From assembly GCA_054661495.1 (NCBI GenBank), contig BAAFSQ010000004.1, forward strand, positions 1 through 64,000: 64,000 bases of DNA. The letters run 5' to 3'. Below are positions 9,668-21,616 of the stretch, piece after piece. The position numbers and the translations under genes are program-made. The notes beneath the pieces are model-generated. The model saw nothing but the letters and a program-made list of their open reading frames with translations, ran no database searches and was not told the DNA's origin. The first letter of the stretch is position 1, and the number at the start of each line of letters is the position of its first letter. The DNA comes from Zygophlyctis sp. KS116 (taxonomy: Eukaryota; Chytridiomycota).

Positions 9668-12600
9668 GCACTACTTTCGTAATTTCTTTTTGGATTTCTT
9701 CTTGTTGATTAGTCCTTTAGGATCATAGATTCCATTAGACTCTCCAGCATGCTTAGACGCTAAACTAGCAGCCAAATCTTTTTGTAATTTACGCTTTTTT
9801 TTAGAATCTGGATTTTTAATAGAAACAATGTTGGATCCACCATTGATCTTGACATTTCCCCAATCTTCATCTGTGCCGCCAATTTTAAAACTTGTGTAAA
9901 TTTAGTAAAATCTTACTTTGAAAGATCGAGATTATTTAGAGCTTCAAGTTGTTTAGCTTCATAATTCTTTAATTCTTCATTTCCAGCCTCGTCCAAATCA
10001 TCATTCAAGGACTTACTTAAAGGATCCCAGGCTTCTTCATCATCAACATCTTTTGATGCCTTTTCATCACCCTTGTATTTTTGTGCCATTTGTATTTTAG
10101 CCTTGTCATCATTCTCCTTAATTTCTGTTTCTATCCCTTTTTCAACAATCGAATTTAGATATCCACTTGCCTTTCTAATAGATTTTCCTAATAATGCGAG
10201 AATTTGACTGACAGGAATTTCCAAGTCTTTTGACAAATCATCAATAGTCTTCTTCTGTAGACCAACGCCTGCAATAATTGCAGATTGAACTGCAGAGAGC
10301 TTGACTATGCTTGACTCACTTGCTATTTCTGCTTTTCTTTGGAGTCGGTTCATAAAATAGCATTTGGCCAATGCACAAAGCAAATCCATAATGACATGAT
10401 AATCTAGCAAGTTTTGAGAGTAAGAACTAAGGCGCTTCAAATCAAAGGGCGTGAAGTGGCGGAACACCTCATCATAATTATCGATATTGGCTAATATGTC
10501 AAATGAATAAAAAATTACATGATACTCGGTCATTTTCTGAATTGATAACCTTACTCGAGACTTGATTTGAATCAGATGAAGCGTCAATAATACTAAGAAC
10601 GAGTAGAGGAGAAAATGTTCGGAACTGATATGCAAGAAGTTCAAGGAATCTACGCCTAAAATCTTTTGAAAAATCAGAAAGCCATGATCCATTTCCTACT
10701 ACAACGTCGCTTCCTGGAGCCTGCAAAGTTTTGAGCATAATGCAAGTATGCTCTCCCGTTAGATCATTAGCTGTTTGACGCAAATAAACTGGCTTATATC
10801 CCGAGCGCTTCCAGAACTTATGAAGCGGTGCAGTGAGCCCATAAGAAACACCCAACCATTGAAGCTGTTCTTTTAGTGGGCGCTGTGAGAGCTTGAGGAG
10901 CATAGGAGGCATAGATGAAGCATCACGCACCTTGATGTTTTCAGTTAAAATATTCGAATCTTCCATTTCTTCATCAGTAACTCGCGGCATTTCTTGAATT
11001 ATAGAGTCTTCTTCAGCCAAGGACTGAATTTTTCCCGAAAAATATTCTTCTAATTGTTCCAGCGCCCTACTACCGTATCCCATACTACTATAATCAGGAT
11101 GTGTTGCGATTCTCACTACACGGCCTCCTGACAATGTTGCAAAGTCATCATCTTGAAACTGCTGTGCCACTACCCAAGGGATTAAATCTCCAGAAGAGCG
11201 AACACCACGAGACAAAGATGATAAAGCTGTGCCTTTAGAAATTGCACCTTCAAGACACACTTGAAGTACACATAGGGGTTCTGGTAGAGATGATGCATTT
11301 TTCTCGTCAATAGGCGGTAGCAGAACAAACAAATGATGCGCAGGAGCGTCACTAAATATCAAAACAAATGAACATACCTGAGTAACTGCAAATCATTTGG
11401 GGAGTTCTTATAATGGCTAGCAACGTACAATGACATCATTTTTTGAAGGAAAGCTTCGGAAACAGGATGATAGCTGAATAAAGTGTCACGATTAACATAG
11501 TATAGCTCACACATTGATGGATGAGGACATCCAACATTAGCGCGCATTTTACTAAAATCAGGATTGCAGCAGTTTAGACATAATAAATTATTGAGCCAAT
11601 TTTCTACAGCATCATTTCGACCATAACGAATAGGCTCTTCTAGTTTGACTTCCCGAAGAGTTCGTCCACCAATTGAAGGAGAAAGAGTATCTTTCGTTTC
11701 CTTTCCATCTCGTCCCACGTTAACACCATTCATGGAATCACTCTTAACAGTTCGGCTCTGTTCTCTTAACTGCTGAATCAGTTTAAGCGACAATGAACGG
11801 CCTGTTCCTTCATAACCATTTATAGTAGAAGCCATAAACACAAGATAAGGACCCATTAATTTCTTAACAACCGGAAGAGGAATAGCTGCAGCCTCATCTA
11901 TAACTACTAATTCCGCCTGTGCCAATATATGGTGATCAGATGGTTGAATCCACTACAATATAAATCAAAAAAAAATTAATACCTGAATAGTTTGCCGATG
12001 CTCCTTGAAAACATTAACTCTTACAATTGCCTTTTGAAAATCTGGATTATTTGATTGAATAATATCATAATCCAAATGTTCTTTATAATCAAGAGCATCA
12101 AATCCCTTAAAAATAAACTCAAATAGAGTCTTTAAATTCTCTGGTGTTGGAGAGGTTATAAAGATATTAGAATAGCCATATGCCACAGCTGAAGCTATTG
12201 CTAATCCCAATGCAGCAGATTTCCCTCTACCTCTTGCAGCTGTTAAAGTAACTGTAGACCTGAGAGTCTTTTCAGAAATTGCATCTATAAAAGTCAAAAT
12301 TGCTTTTGCCTGATCAATAGTTTTTGCACAAGAGACTAAACTTCCTGTAGGAGACACATCCTTTAAAGAATCTTTCAAATCTACCAATTCCTGATCAACT
12401 TGTTCACTTTCTTCTTGATCCTTTTTAATCGGTTTAACACTTTTACCAGCACTTAAAGGAAGAACATTTAGTTCATCATCAACCACTAAACAGTTTGAAC
12501 AACCACCTAGAGAAAGAATAAATCTCTCATTAAATCTAGCAACCATTTCTTGATGAGATTCAGTTCTATACCTATTTTTTCAAAACATAAACTTGTATAC

Positions 12601-13106
12601 CTAGAATGCACATCCATAGTCATTGCATATAACTGTTTTAGAGATTGCATAGTCTTTAAAAGTAATACAACAATCCCACCACCTTGCACTGTTTCAATAG
12701 TTTTTGCTAGTAAATTTGGAGTCACTGCTTCAAAATCCTGAAGCACCAACATCCCAAAAGTCTGTCCTAGTATTTTATCAGACTCTTTATAGTAATTATA
12801 TCTTATTTCTGTTGAAGACACAAAAAGCTCAAAAGGATTTTCCTGATCCACTTCTCTTATTCCTTTTGCCACTTGTTTCTTGATAAGATTCATTCTCTTT
12901 TTTCTATGAGAAGTAAATCCCAAATCTTTTTTGTAGCACCATAGCACTGATGGTCTTTTTAATTTCAATTTTGAGAGCAAGAAATGCAGAGTCACAACTT
13001 GTTCTCTGCCCTGATCGCCCACAATCACAAAAAAAGATCGATGATTCTGCAAATGACAATTATTAATTAAAGTTGGGATTCTAGAGTCAAGTTTCTTCTT
13101 TTGCAT
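9668..13106 (-). CDS. NAT10: RNA cytidine acetyltransferase NAT10/Kre33
   Basis: Six exons (introns 26, 64, 26, 30 and 29 nt) encode 1,087 aa. The N-terminus ([14 protein letters not shown]) begins the Tmc-type domain. The ATPase has a Walker A GRGKSA and a DEAAAIPL Walker B. The GNAT acetyltransferase has the acetyl-CoA loop [18 protein letters not shown]. The C-terminus is Lys-rich ([10 protein letters not shown] ... [10 protein letters not shown]), as expected for a nucleolar protein. The enzyme makes N4-acetylcytidine in 18S rRNA and certain tRNAs and is needed for 40S biogenesis. The ATG at 13106 matches the family start. It shares a 130-bp divergent promoter with the ING gene. Confidence 0.95.
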
Positions 13107-13163
13107 TTTCTTTGACAACAAAAATTTCTTGTTTTTATCAGTGACCGCCAACCCTGCCCGTCG

Positions 13164-13205
13164 AACCGTCGGACCGCCCAACCGTTCAACCGTCGTCTCA
13201 ACCGT
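13164..13205 (+). promoter_or_regulatory. Cluster of four AACCGT motifs in the NAT10/ING divergent promoter
   Basis: AACCGT starts at 13164, 13180, 13188 and 13200 inside a GC-richer stretch between two head-to-head genes. The core resembles Myb-type recognition sites (YAACNG). The clustering is visible; the binding factor is inferred. Confidence 0.35.
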
Positions 13206-13236
13206 TATTGACAGGAAAAGTCTCTGGATACTGACA

Positions 13237-13950
13237 ATGGAATGCTTGGAGGATATACTTTTACAGCTTCAAGACTCTTCTCAAGACATAAATTTCCAAT
13301 TCAAGGAATTAAAGGAATTGGATGTAAATTATCATGAAAAGAGAGATTCTTTAGTTGGAATAGACTCGATTTTAAGAACTCATGAATTTGAATTTGGATC
13401 TTGTACTTCTCATCCAGAACAAGACTCTTTTATTGATCAAGCTCAAAAGACTTACAGGGAATTGTCTGATATTTCACTACAAAAAATTAATATTGCTGTA
13501 AAAACTAGAGATATGATTGATTCTATTCTTTTAAAAATAGAAAAGGAATTATCAGAAAAAAAAGAAATTATAGATGATGAAGAAACTCTTACTGAATCTA
13601 CTAGGCCTAATATTCCTCTGCAAAAATCAGGATCATTGTCTGGAAATAGTATGACTACTGGAATTTCTTCAAATATCACAACTACAGCATCTACAATTAA
13701 GAAGAAGAAGAGAACAAGTTCAATACTTAAATCTCTGAATACAATTCCAATCAATATTAATCAATTTGAAGAAGAAACACTCTACTGTTTTTGTAGATTA
13801 GGATCATTTGGAGATATGGTTGGATGTGATGCTACAGATTGTCCAATTGAATGGTTTCATTATTCTTGTGTAGGATTAACAGAACCTCCAAAAGGATCTT
13901 GGTATTGTCATAATTGTGCTATAAAGTTGAAAATTCCTGTTTCTAGATAA
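13237..13950 (+). CDS. ING-family PHD finger protein
   Basis: A single exon of 237 aa. The N-terminal helical region ([21 protein letters not shown]...) fits the ING dimerisation domain. A Ser/Lys linker follows with a basic patch (KKKKRTS). The C-terminus is a Cys4-His-Cys3 PHD finger ([20 protein letters not shown] ... WFHYSCVGL ... GSWYCHNC), which in the family reads H3K4me3 and recruits acetyltransferase or deacetylase complexes. The ATG at 13237 was chosen over upstream codons because it gives the usual ING N-terminus. The paralogue subtype (ING1-5/Yng) cannot be decided. Confidence 0.88.
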   Translation: MECLEDILLQLQDSSQDINFQFKELKELDVNYHEKRDSLVGIDSILRTHEFEFGSCTSHPEQDSFIDQAQKTYRELSDISLQKINIAVKTRDMIDSILLKIEKELSEKKEIIDDEETLTESTRPNIPLQKSGSLSGNSMTTGISSNITTTASTIKKKKRTSSILKSLNTIPININQFEEETLYCFCRLGSFGDMVGCDATDCPIEWFHYSCVGLTEPPKGSWYCHNCAIKLKIPVSR

Positions 13951-13978
13951 CGTCACCTTCGGAAAGTATTTTAATAAT

Positions 13979-14770
13979 ATGACTGGATTACAAGTGAATC
14001 CTTCCTTTTCTTATCCATGTCTAAGAAATAGTCTAAATAGACCAAAGACTGAGATCAAGAGGAAAAGATTAAACTTAAAATCAGGAATTACAAGAAATAC
14101 AAGAGATCAACAAGATAATTTACCATTGTTGGGACTATCTGGAATTTATGTTGGAAAAAATCATTACAATTCATTACAAACTAATCAGATTAAAAAGGAA
14201 TTAGAGATCCCAATGCTGGACAAGAGAAACTCTATTAAATCAAACATTACAAGAGAGATTATGAATGAAAGAAATCTTAGAATTCATAATGATGAAACGA
14301 GAAGAGCATCGCTAATCTCAAATTTAGAAAGGATTTCTCAATGGGCTAAAAGTATTCCACATTTTGAACCTTTGGATATTTATGCAATTGATAAAGTTAG
14401 TAATGAATTATTGGAAACAAATATTATGCCATCTAGTAGATTACCTTCTCCGATGTCTCAAAATGTTACTAAAATGATTGAAAGAGCTCAAAGCTCAAAA
14501 GAACAATCAAGGTTACCATGTTTAACTAGAATAGACTCAGAAATTAGTAGGACATGTCTAAAAACTTCAAATCATAAAAAAGAAAGACTATTATGTTGTC
14601 TAAAAGTAGAAATTCAATCTGGAGTTTTCAAAATGCTTCCAGTACATTCAAATGATGATCCGATAACATTGGCAACAAGTTTTTGCAAATCGTTTAATTT
14701 ACATTCGTCAATAACAAATCTATCAGAACATATTAGGCAATCAAAAATCAAGTTTTCAAAACTCTACTAA
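13979..14770 (+). CDS. Unknown protein with a PFU-like C-terminal segment
   Basis: A single exon of 263 aa that I do not recognise. The N-terminal two thirds are basic, rich in Asn, Ser and Lys and probably disordered. The last 60 residues (LLCCLKVEIQSGVFKMLPVH, DDPITLATSFCKSFNLH, LSEHIRQ) look like the short domain in PLAA-type and some ciliary proteins, where a beta hairpin is followed by DDP..LA..FC..H.L and a helix. It lies between ING and the ciliary gene CFAP300, 77 bp before the latter on the same strand. A ciliary role is only a guess from position. Confidence 0.55.
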   Translation: MTGLQVNPSFSYPCLRNSLNRPKTEIKRKRLNLKSGITRNTRDQQDNLPLLGLSGIYVGKNHYNSLQTNQIKKELEIPMLDKRNSIKSNITREIMNERNLRIHNDETRRASLISNLERISQWAKSIPHFEPLDIYAIDKVSNELLETNIMPSSRLPSPMSQNVTKMIERAQSSKEQSRLPCLTRIDSEISRTCLKTSNHKKERLLCCLKVEIQSGVFKMLPVHSNDDPITLATSFCKSFNLHSSITNLSEHIRQSKIKFSKLY

Positions 14771-14847
14771 AACTAGTATATAGATTCAACAAGATTTATA
14801 TTTACAGTTGAAGATTCAAACTAATAATTTAATTTTTGTCGGAAAAC

Positions 14848-15658
14848 ATGTTAAACACTGAATCAAAGTTCCAATTTAATACGTTTGAGAATTACAAGTT
14901 TCCAGGATATGAGAGTAAAGACTTTCAAGAATGCATGTACAAGTGGTAATTTTTAGATTTAAGATATAGGGGAATGAAGGGGAATTTGAAGATGATAAAG
15001 TTTGGATATGATCAGTTCTTCAAGCCTTTTCAGATTGAAAGCTTTCTATTGGATTTTTTTAATGATGATGGTGTCCAGTCGCTATTAAAGATTCAAGGTG
15101 GAAGATTGGGTCGTGTTGACCGTGTGTTTCATGATGAATTAAGACATAATGTGACTTCTCTATCCTTCTTTAATATTCTCAAACCAGATATTGTCCGTGA
15201 AAATGGGAATATCTTAAAGTGTTTGGATGAATACTATGAATCTTTTGTGGTTTCGGACCAACTCCGCAAATGTTTACTCATGGAAGAGGAAGAAGTATAC
15301 TCTACATTCTCAGAATTGGATCGTAAAGAATTTATTTTTCATGTATTTAAAAGTCTTTGTTTGGGCGGTACATGTTGTCAATACGAGGATGATCTTGAGC
15401 CGTATCTAGATGCAACAAAGAAAATTTACAAGGATTTGATCACGTAATCCATTCAAAGCTTTAACTTTTAGAGTTGTTAAAGACAAGGAAACAGAAGAAA
15501 TCAAGGTTGCATCATATGTGTATCAAATTATGGGATTAGAGTCTAGTCTGTCACCTCTTTTTCCTATTAAACATCCACAGAATTTTTGTTATATAAGTAT
15601 TGATCCAATCAAGCGTCATGTAAATATTTTACATCATGCTTCGGACTCTTATTATTAA
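14848..15658 (+). CDS. CFAP300: Cilia- and flagella-associated protein 300
   Basis: Three exons with 24- and 28-nt introns (first at 14946-14969) encode 252 aa. The protein follows CFAP300 along its length: FGYDQFFKPF, DIVRENGNILKCLDEY, SDQLRKCLLMEEEE, FKSLCLGGTCCQYEDDLEPYL and a C-terminal ISIDPIKRHVNILHHA. CFAP300 works with dynein preassembly factors in moving axonemal dynein arms into cilia, so a motile flagellum is expected in this organism. Its stop codon (15656-15658) overlaps the stop of the convergent XRRA1-like gene. Confidence 0.92.
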
Positions 15659-18292
15659 TAAGAGTCTAAGATTAATTCAGATTCTTCTTCCACAGATTGA
15701 AAGCCTGTTTTAGCGTCTTCTATAAATTTGGCTTTAGCTTCATCCAATAAATCATTTTGAAGTTTACTGTATTCTTGCTTGATTTCCTTTAATAGGTTTT
15801 TAGATTCGGGTAGCCTCTTTTTCAACTCTGAAAATTTCAGAACAGACGAAAGATCTAATTCAATTTTAGTTATTCTGTTTTCTACAGAATCCATCATGGA
15901 TTTGAGATTCATCAATTCATCCTTATTTTTCGAGTCTAAAGGAGGTTTACTCTTAATTCTTTTAATAGATATTTTTCCAGGCTTTTTATGAAATTCACCT
16001 TCGCTTAGCCGGGTATTGGCTATGGCGGATGTTATTATTTGATGAATCGATGTTGGATCATTATTGTCATTCGAAGGTTTCCTAATTCCTTCGTTATTTG
16101 GGTCATCAGTTCGATTATTTGGAGTAATAATACTGTTTGCAGGTGTCCCCCTGACTGAAGTTCTACTACCACCATAAGCAATAACTTGCTCTTGCATGGA
16201 ATTCGTTTCTAACAAATCATTGAATTGGTCTTGTAGATTCTCTTGTTGAGTTTCGGTCGCTGAAAAATCAGATTGAGGCTTTTGATAAACTTTTCGATTC
16301 AGAGAGGCTGCCGTTGGTCGGACATATGAATCTTCAAGAACTCTCCAATATGACGTAGGATTTAAAAGAGCATGTCGAAGTGACTTAACAGCGATTTGAA
16401 CACTCAAAGGAAGTGGGTAATGAGCTTTAAATTCCCTCTCTCCATCTGAATCATCATCACCTTCAGAACTTTCTTCTTCGGATTCAATTTTTGATGATTG
16501 TTCTTCATCTTCTGTTATATGAACACCCGTCATGAATGTGCCATCTTGTATTTCTGCATCATAAAGCATTTCTTTCGCCCCGATTTTTACAGGATCCTCT
16601 ATTTCCTTTTCCATTTTACGTCTAGTCTCTCCAAATACTCTCAAATCTCTAATTTTTGGAATTTGTCCCATCCTAATAATATTGGCGATATCATCGTCGT
16701 TAAATGAATATGTCCTTCTAATTTGGCGCATCGCTAAATCGGTCAAAGAATCTTGATTTTGATTGACTTTATGTGGTGAAACCAGATGAGATCCTCTCAC
16801 GGCCGCTTTTCGCAAAATCTGACCAATAAAATGTGGAATTTCTTTTTTGTGTGTTTTCTTTACAACTGTCATTCCATACTTTGTAGATTCCACCGCATAT
16901 TTTGTACCCAAATTAAGTCCCTCATTTGCTTTATTGGGTAAATCGGCAATATTAATATTGTATAGCGAAGAGAAAATGTGAAAAGGGTCATCCTCTAAAA
17001 ATCAAAAGGTTAATTATTTACCTTTAGCTGCAGCTTTAGAATAAGAGCAATATTTTAACACTGAATTTCCCTCTAAATACACATTTTTGATTTTTGGAAG
17101 ACATAAAAGTCCCATCAAATTATCCATTTGTGGAATTTTGTTAAATTTCAGTGATAGCTCTTCCAATTTTAAAAATCCGTTATACTTGATTAAATTTTTA
17201 GGGTCATCATTCAGTACATCAGTCGGTCCATTATATCCTTTTGGAATTAGTGCATTAAGAGCCATTAGCATATTTTGGTTCAAATTCAAATTTATCAAGT
17301 TTGGCAAAGCCCCCAAAGTATCAAATATATCGCTAGATGAAATATTATTTCCTTCTAAAACCAATGTTTGCAGCTCTGGAAAGCCTGTTTTGGCAATGAA
17401 ATTCGCCAAACGTTGAACTACAGACGAAAGTCTACTTTCAGCAATTTTCATATCTTCCCTTTGATCAGCTGTTACGGATAATCTAGATTTTGATCTGGAT
17501 ATAGATACTGTTGATTTAAATGACCTTTTTGACCCATGGACATCTTGGCTTAGAAACCCATTACTCTCTGGCTTGCTTTCTACAGCAAACGAACTTTCAT
17601 CTAACGCTGCAACTTGTCTTGGTAATAATCTTTCAATCACATAATCCTTCCATTTTTGCATAGTCTTGATGACTGATGGAAAGCGAGAAATCCCATTTCT
17701 GGTCAAGTCTAGATATTTTAAAGAAGGCAAACTGGCAAGAACAGCAATCGCAGAGATATCCAGTGAATTATATGATATATCTAAATACTTGATGTTAAAT
17801 ATGAATCGAAAATAAAGATTTGATGATTCAAATTGATGTATCACATGTACAAGTGGTAATAATACTTACCTCTAAATAATCAAATCTCCCTTCAACTTCC
17901 AAGTCTAAAAATAATATTTCATTGCATGGTATTACCAGCTTTCTTAAACTAGGAATAGTCCCTAATTTGCTGAATTTGAGCTTATTCTCGCCTGCTTTTA
18001 GTGTTTCTAACCGAGTAAACATCTTTAGATCATCCTCCAATACAAACTTAAGATCTTGACGAGAAATATCAACTGAATATACATAATCAGGATCTTCTGA
18101 TAGCGCTGAATTAAGCAGTCTAAATCCGTCTAGAAGTTTTGGTATTTCATAGTATTTATCATTATGTTTTCCACCATCAGTTATGGTTGTATTCTGATCA
18201 ATGGTTGAATGATCGTCGGTTTTTAGCTCTTGATCTATTGTATTGATCTTTAAAGGGACTTTATTATATGGAATATTATATCTCGCACTCAT
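15655..18292 (-). CDS. XRRA1-like leucine-rich repeat protein
   Basis: Three exons encode 842 aa; one intron (17788-17869) is 82 nt, long for this genome, and the other is 27 nt. LRRs lie in the N-terminal half (EVEGRFDYLE-YLDISYNSLDISAIAVLASLPSLKYLDLTRN, FPELQTLVLEGNNIS, LEELSLKFNKI), in the order and spacing of animal XRRA1. The C-terminal half is charged, with predicted coiled coil (LLKEIKQEYSKLQNDLLDEAKAKF). XRRA1 is poorly characterised and is enriched in ciliated and testis tissue. Its pairing with CFAP300 here supports a flagellar role by context only. The CDS overlaps CFAP300 by 4 nt at the 3' ends. Confidence 0.75.
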
Positions 18293-18397
18293 AATTCTCC
18301 AGTGACGTAAGCTGAAATAGGAACTTAACTATTACCACGTAGAACTACGTCGTCGGGTCCATTAATCATGATGATATATTTGACAAAAGACCACAAA

Positions 18398-21205
18398 TTA
18401 TGTTTCTCTAATAAGCTTCAAAAAGACCTCTTCTAAGGTCGATTGACTGATTCCCCAATTCTTGATAAGGTCGCCTTTAGATTCTTCAACCCATTTCACA
18501 AGCTTTGGAATGTTACCAATAGATTCCATAGGGAATTGATATATTAATGCACCTGCAGAGTCATCTTCTAAAACTGAATTTGGGACCAATTCCGAGATTT
18601 TCTCCTTTACAAAATCAATTTTATCCGTAACAATTGATATACGATATCCAGATCCAAACTTATTTTTCAATCTTATTGAGTTTCCAATAGCTTTAAAGCT
18701 ACCTTTAGACATCACACCAATACGATCTCCTAAAACATCTGCTTCTTCCATAGAATGTGTTGTAAGGATAATAACACGATTCTTTTTGAATTTTTCTATA
18801 AAGGACCACACATGTCGCCGGTTTACAGGATCCATACCAGTGGTAGGCTCATCCATAAAAATAATCTTCAGGTTAGTATCGTCAGTTTTAATTACCTTTG
18901 GGTCACCAATTGTCGATATCACTAGCGATAGCCTTCTCTTCATCCCCCCAGAATATGTGCCTGCTCTAACATCCGCTACAGTTGATAACTTTACAGCTTC
19001 TAATCTGTCCTCAATCAGTTGTTTTCTCTCTGAAGGTCCCACACCTTTTAAACCAGCATATAATTCAATATGTTCTCTAGCCGCTAAAGATTAAAACATA
19101 AGCCACATACTTAGATCATCAAACAGTATATCGTGCTGAGGACATATACCCATTATTGATCGGATTTCAGATATTTGTGATTTAACAGAAAATCCGTATA
19201 TAAGTGCATCACCAGAAGTGGTCGGAGTTAGACCAGATAACATGGATATAGAAGTCTAATGGATAAATTTATAGAACAAATTACCGTTTTTCCAGCGCCA
19301 TTTTGTCCGAGTAATGCAAATCTATAATTAATGAGGTAAAAGATCTTACAATTCACCCTCCTCAAAAGTAATACATGAATTTTTTACGGCAACTTTTGTG
19401 GAATCTTTTTTTCTCCACTTCAAAAGAGGCGGATTATATATTTTTCGAAGGTTTACCACCTTGACAGCCGGCCACATAGTATTACTCAAAGCCTTTTTAC
19501 GCTCTGCAGCTACATCATCATCTTCTTTATCATCAAGATCTAATGATACTTTATATTGATCCAACCAACGATCCTGCTCTGTTTTGTTCCCTTCTTTCTT
19601 TAAGCCCCAATAGCTAGGAAGAAAAAAGAAGTACAGTGGTTGTCTAGCCCCGAAAGCATCTGGAAGTATGTTATCCAGATACCATGCCAATATCCAATAA
19701 ACAAAAACGTCCATGATCAAAAAATACCTTGATATTATAAAAAATAAAATTACCATGCCTGCACTGGAACAGGTATATTAGGGTATTTCCCATCATATGG
19801 CGTTAGCAAATTATTTGGCAGTTTTTCATATAGAGTAGACCAGCTAAAGCCTGGACCAGGTATGAAAGTATTGGTTAAAACGTCTAGCTTTCCTGTAGTT
19901 AAACTGGAAATATCCAAGAGCATATGACCAAAATTGAAGAAAGGAACAAACATTAAAATCAGCCATCCGACATTACTTATTGTATTCTCTGACCACCAAA
20001 TATATCCAACAAAGCTTCCAGAAAACACTACAGTCTCAAAAAGCAATCCAACAATGAAGAAGAAAATACCGATTAAAATAGCTTGTCTGGTTTCCCGTAC
20101 CAATGTAGTAATGAAAAATGCTACAGCGATTAATGCTTCTCCAAATAAAAAATATGTAAAGAACAGCACTCCAAAATCACAATTCTTAAAAGTTTGAAAC
20201 TGAAACATAATCCCAAAAATACATGTAAATAAAGCGTTAAGTGCTACTAGCAAACTATTTGAAATAAAATGAGTAAACCAATATATGAAAGGCTTCAACC
20301 CCATGAGCTCCATACCATGTCTTAGTTTCAGTTCCTTTTCTGTCATTATTGAATTCAAAACATTGATAAAGATAATCATTTCAGAACAGAAAAAGAAAAC
20401 TGGACCCAGTTGTTGAACTACTGAATCCGAAAGAGTCGCAGCTGGAACTGTAGGCCAATCCTTTAATTTAACATTTATAGAAGCATTAACAGATCCCGAA
20501 ATAGGATCATTCAGATATGATATAATAGCTTCATCAATACCTCTAGTAAATGCCAAAATATCTCTTCCAAAAACATCACCAGTCCCTGAAGTACTATTTA
20601 GCGTAGATGTTGCATTATACCATAGCTGATACCTAATGTTCAAAGGAGAAGTGACTTCAGGCTGACTAAAAGTTATTCCCCATCTCGTAGAATTAGGATG
20701 AGTTAATGAATAATTGTAGATAAAATCAGGGCTTGGAACATCAACAATCCCAAGTTGAGATGAAGGTGCCACTTTATAATCTAAAATTTAGTCGACTAAA
20801 TAATATTAGGTACCTGTTAGCCCAGATCCAAAGTTTAGAGAAACGCCAGTCCTTGCGGAATTAAGAGCGGCAAACTTTTCCAAAATACTTGTATAATTTA
20901 TTCCATTTTCAACAGTTTTGGGATAATACATCAAGGTAATACAAGGATCTCCCGGGTTTCTACCCTGACATGCCCCAACTCCCGAAAGATCGGATAATGG
21001 AGGATGTTGAATTGCTTTTGATTGGTTTGCGTAATCAGCCTGTTGTAAAACAAAAATCAATAACAGAAAAATAAATGGAGCAATTATAGTCTGCGCTAGA
21101 GTGGAATTCCAATATCTAATCTATAATGTGACAAATGATTTATACCTGAAGGATTGTATTCCTCCATAGACCAATCTTTAACTGATCAAACCAAGAACTT
21201 CCCAT
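18398..21205 (-). CDS. Half-size ABCA-type transporter 1
   Basis: Seven exons (introns 25, 42, 26, 28, 29 and 27 nt) encode 876 aa. The start [20 protein letters not shown] leads into a first membrane helix ([15 protein letters not shown]). A large extracytoplasmic loop and a cluster of helices near residues 230-400 follow. The single nucleotide-binding domain has Walker A GQNGAGKT (split by an intron after the Thr), signature [10 protein letters not shown], Walker [14 protein letters not shown] and TTHSMEEAD. The C-terminal TLEEVFLKL motif is typical of ABCA exporters of lipids. One TMD plus one NBD implies dimerisation. It is clearly diverged from the two plus-strand paralogues, and a 109-bp repeat begins 8 bp upstream of its ATG. 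Confidence 0.9.
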
Positions 21206-21212
21206 TCCAAAC

Positions 21213-21321
21213 TGAAGCGCGTAAATTCTCCGATCCGATCGAAGGACTAGTCGATTCAAAGCCACGTTGTAAGACACGGGAGTCCAGCCAGCCCGTCGGA
21301 AGTTTCCTTGGTGGATGCGAA
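21213..21321 (+). repeat. 109-bp direct repeat, copy A
   Basis: It matches 25431-25538 in the same orientation with about three differences (ggactagtcg versus ggacggtcg, and gggagtccag versus gggagcccag). It is GC-richer than its surroundings and sits 8 bp upstream of the ABCA-1 start codon. The two copies bracket LRR gene 2. No tRNA, rRNA or transposase was recognised in it. Confidence 0.95.
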
Positions 21322-21513
21322 GTTTTTCTCGTTAAATGCTGATTAGTTTTGAGCAATTTATCAGTGCACTTTTTTATCGGACAGCATTTATATGTTTAGA
21401 TAAATGAAATACTAAAAATTATTAACGGTGATTAACAAATGATTTTGATAAAATGTCAAAACATCTTTATCTAAAAGTCAGACTGGATATGAACAGGAAT
21501 AATTATTTACCGA

Positions 21514-21572
21514 TTTTAGGTAATGACGACATCATGTGAAATGTCTCTATTTTGGGTAATGACGACATCATG
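21514..21572 (+). promoter_or_regulatory. Two 23-bp direct repeats upstream of LRR gene 2
   Basis: Copies at 21514-21536 and 21550-21572 differ at one base and start 36 bp apart. Each contains GGTAATGACGACATCATG, in which TGACGACATCA resembles a spaced ATF/CREB-like half-site pair. They lie 45-103 bp before the ATG at 21617, so a role in transcription of the LRR gene is likely but inferred. Confidence 0.5.
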
Positions 21573-21616
21573 GCACTTGAGGCGTTTCCACGACGACGTT
21601 TCAAAAGAAAAAGCAG

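Larger units (their letters stand above)
21206..21616. other. Intergenic region between ABCA-1 and LRR gene 2
   Basis: This 411-bp gap separates two divergent genes. It holds 109-bp repeat copy A next to the ABCA-1 start, one TATCGGAC motif (21375-21382), and two 23-bp direct repeats close to the LRR start. No coding sequence with family support was seen; the short plus-strand frame across 21154-21342 overlaps the ABCA-1 start and the repeat. Confidence 0.6.

Noticed and set aside
10491-10554. ncRNA in the 64-nt intron of NAT10
   Set aside because: No C/D or H/ACA signals could be placed; it may simply be a longer intron.
17788-17869. Second snoRNA candidate in the 82-nt intron of the XRRA1-like gene
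   Set aside because: No convincing C box and no CTGA D box were found.
21213-21321. 109-bp repeat as a tRNA or rRNA fragment
   Set aside because: Parts resemble a T-loop (TCGATTC), but no cloverleaf with matching arms could be drawn and no rRNA core sequence was recognised.
21154-21342. Plus-strand open frame of 62 codons across repeat copy A
   Set aside because: It overlaps the true minus-strand ABCA-1 start and the duplicated element, has no family resemblance, and its counterpart at copy B is not conserved as protein.
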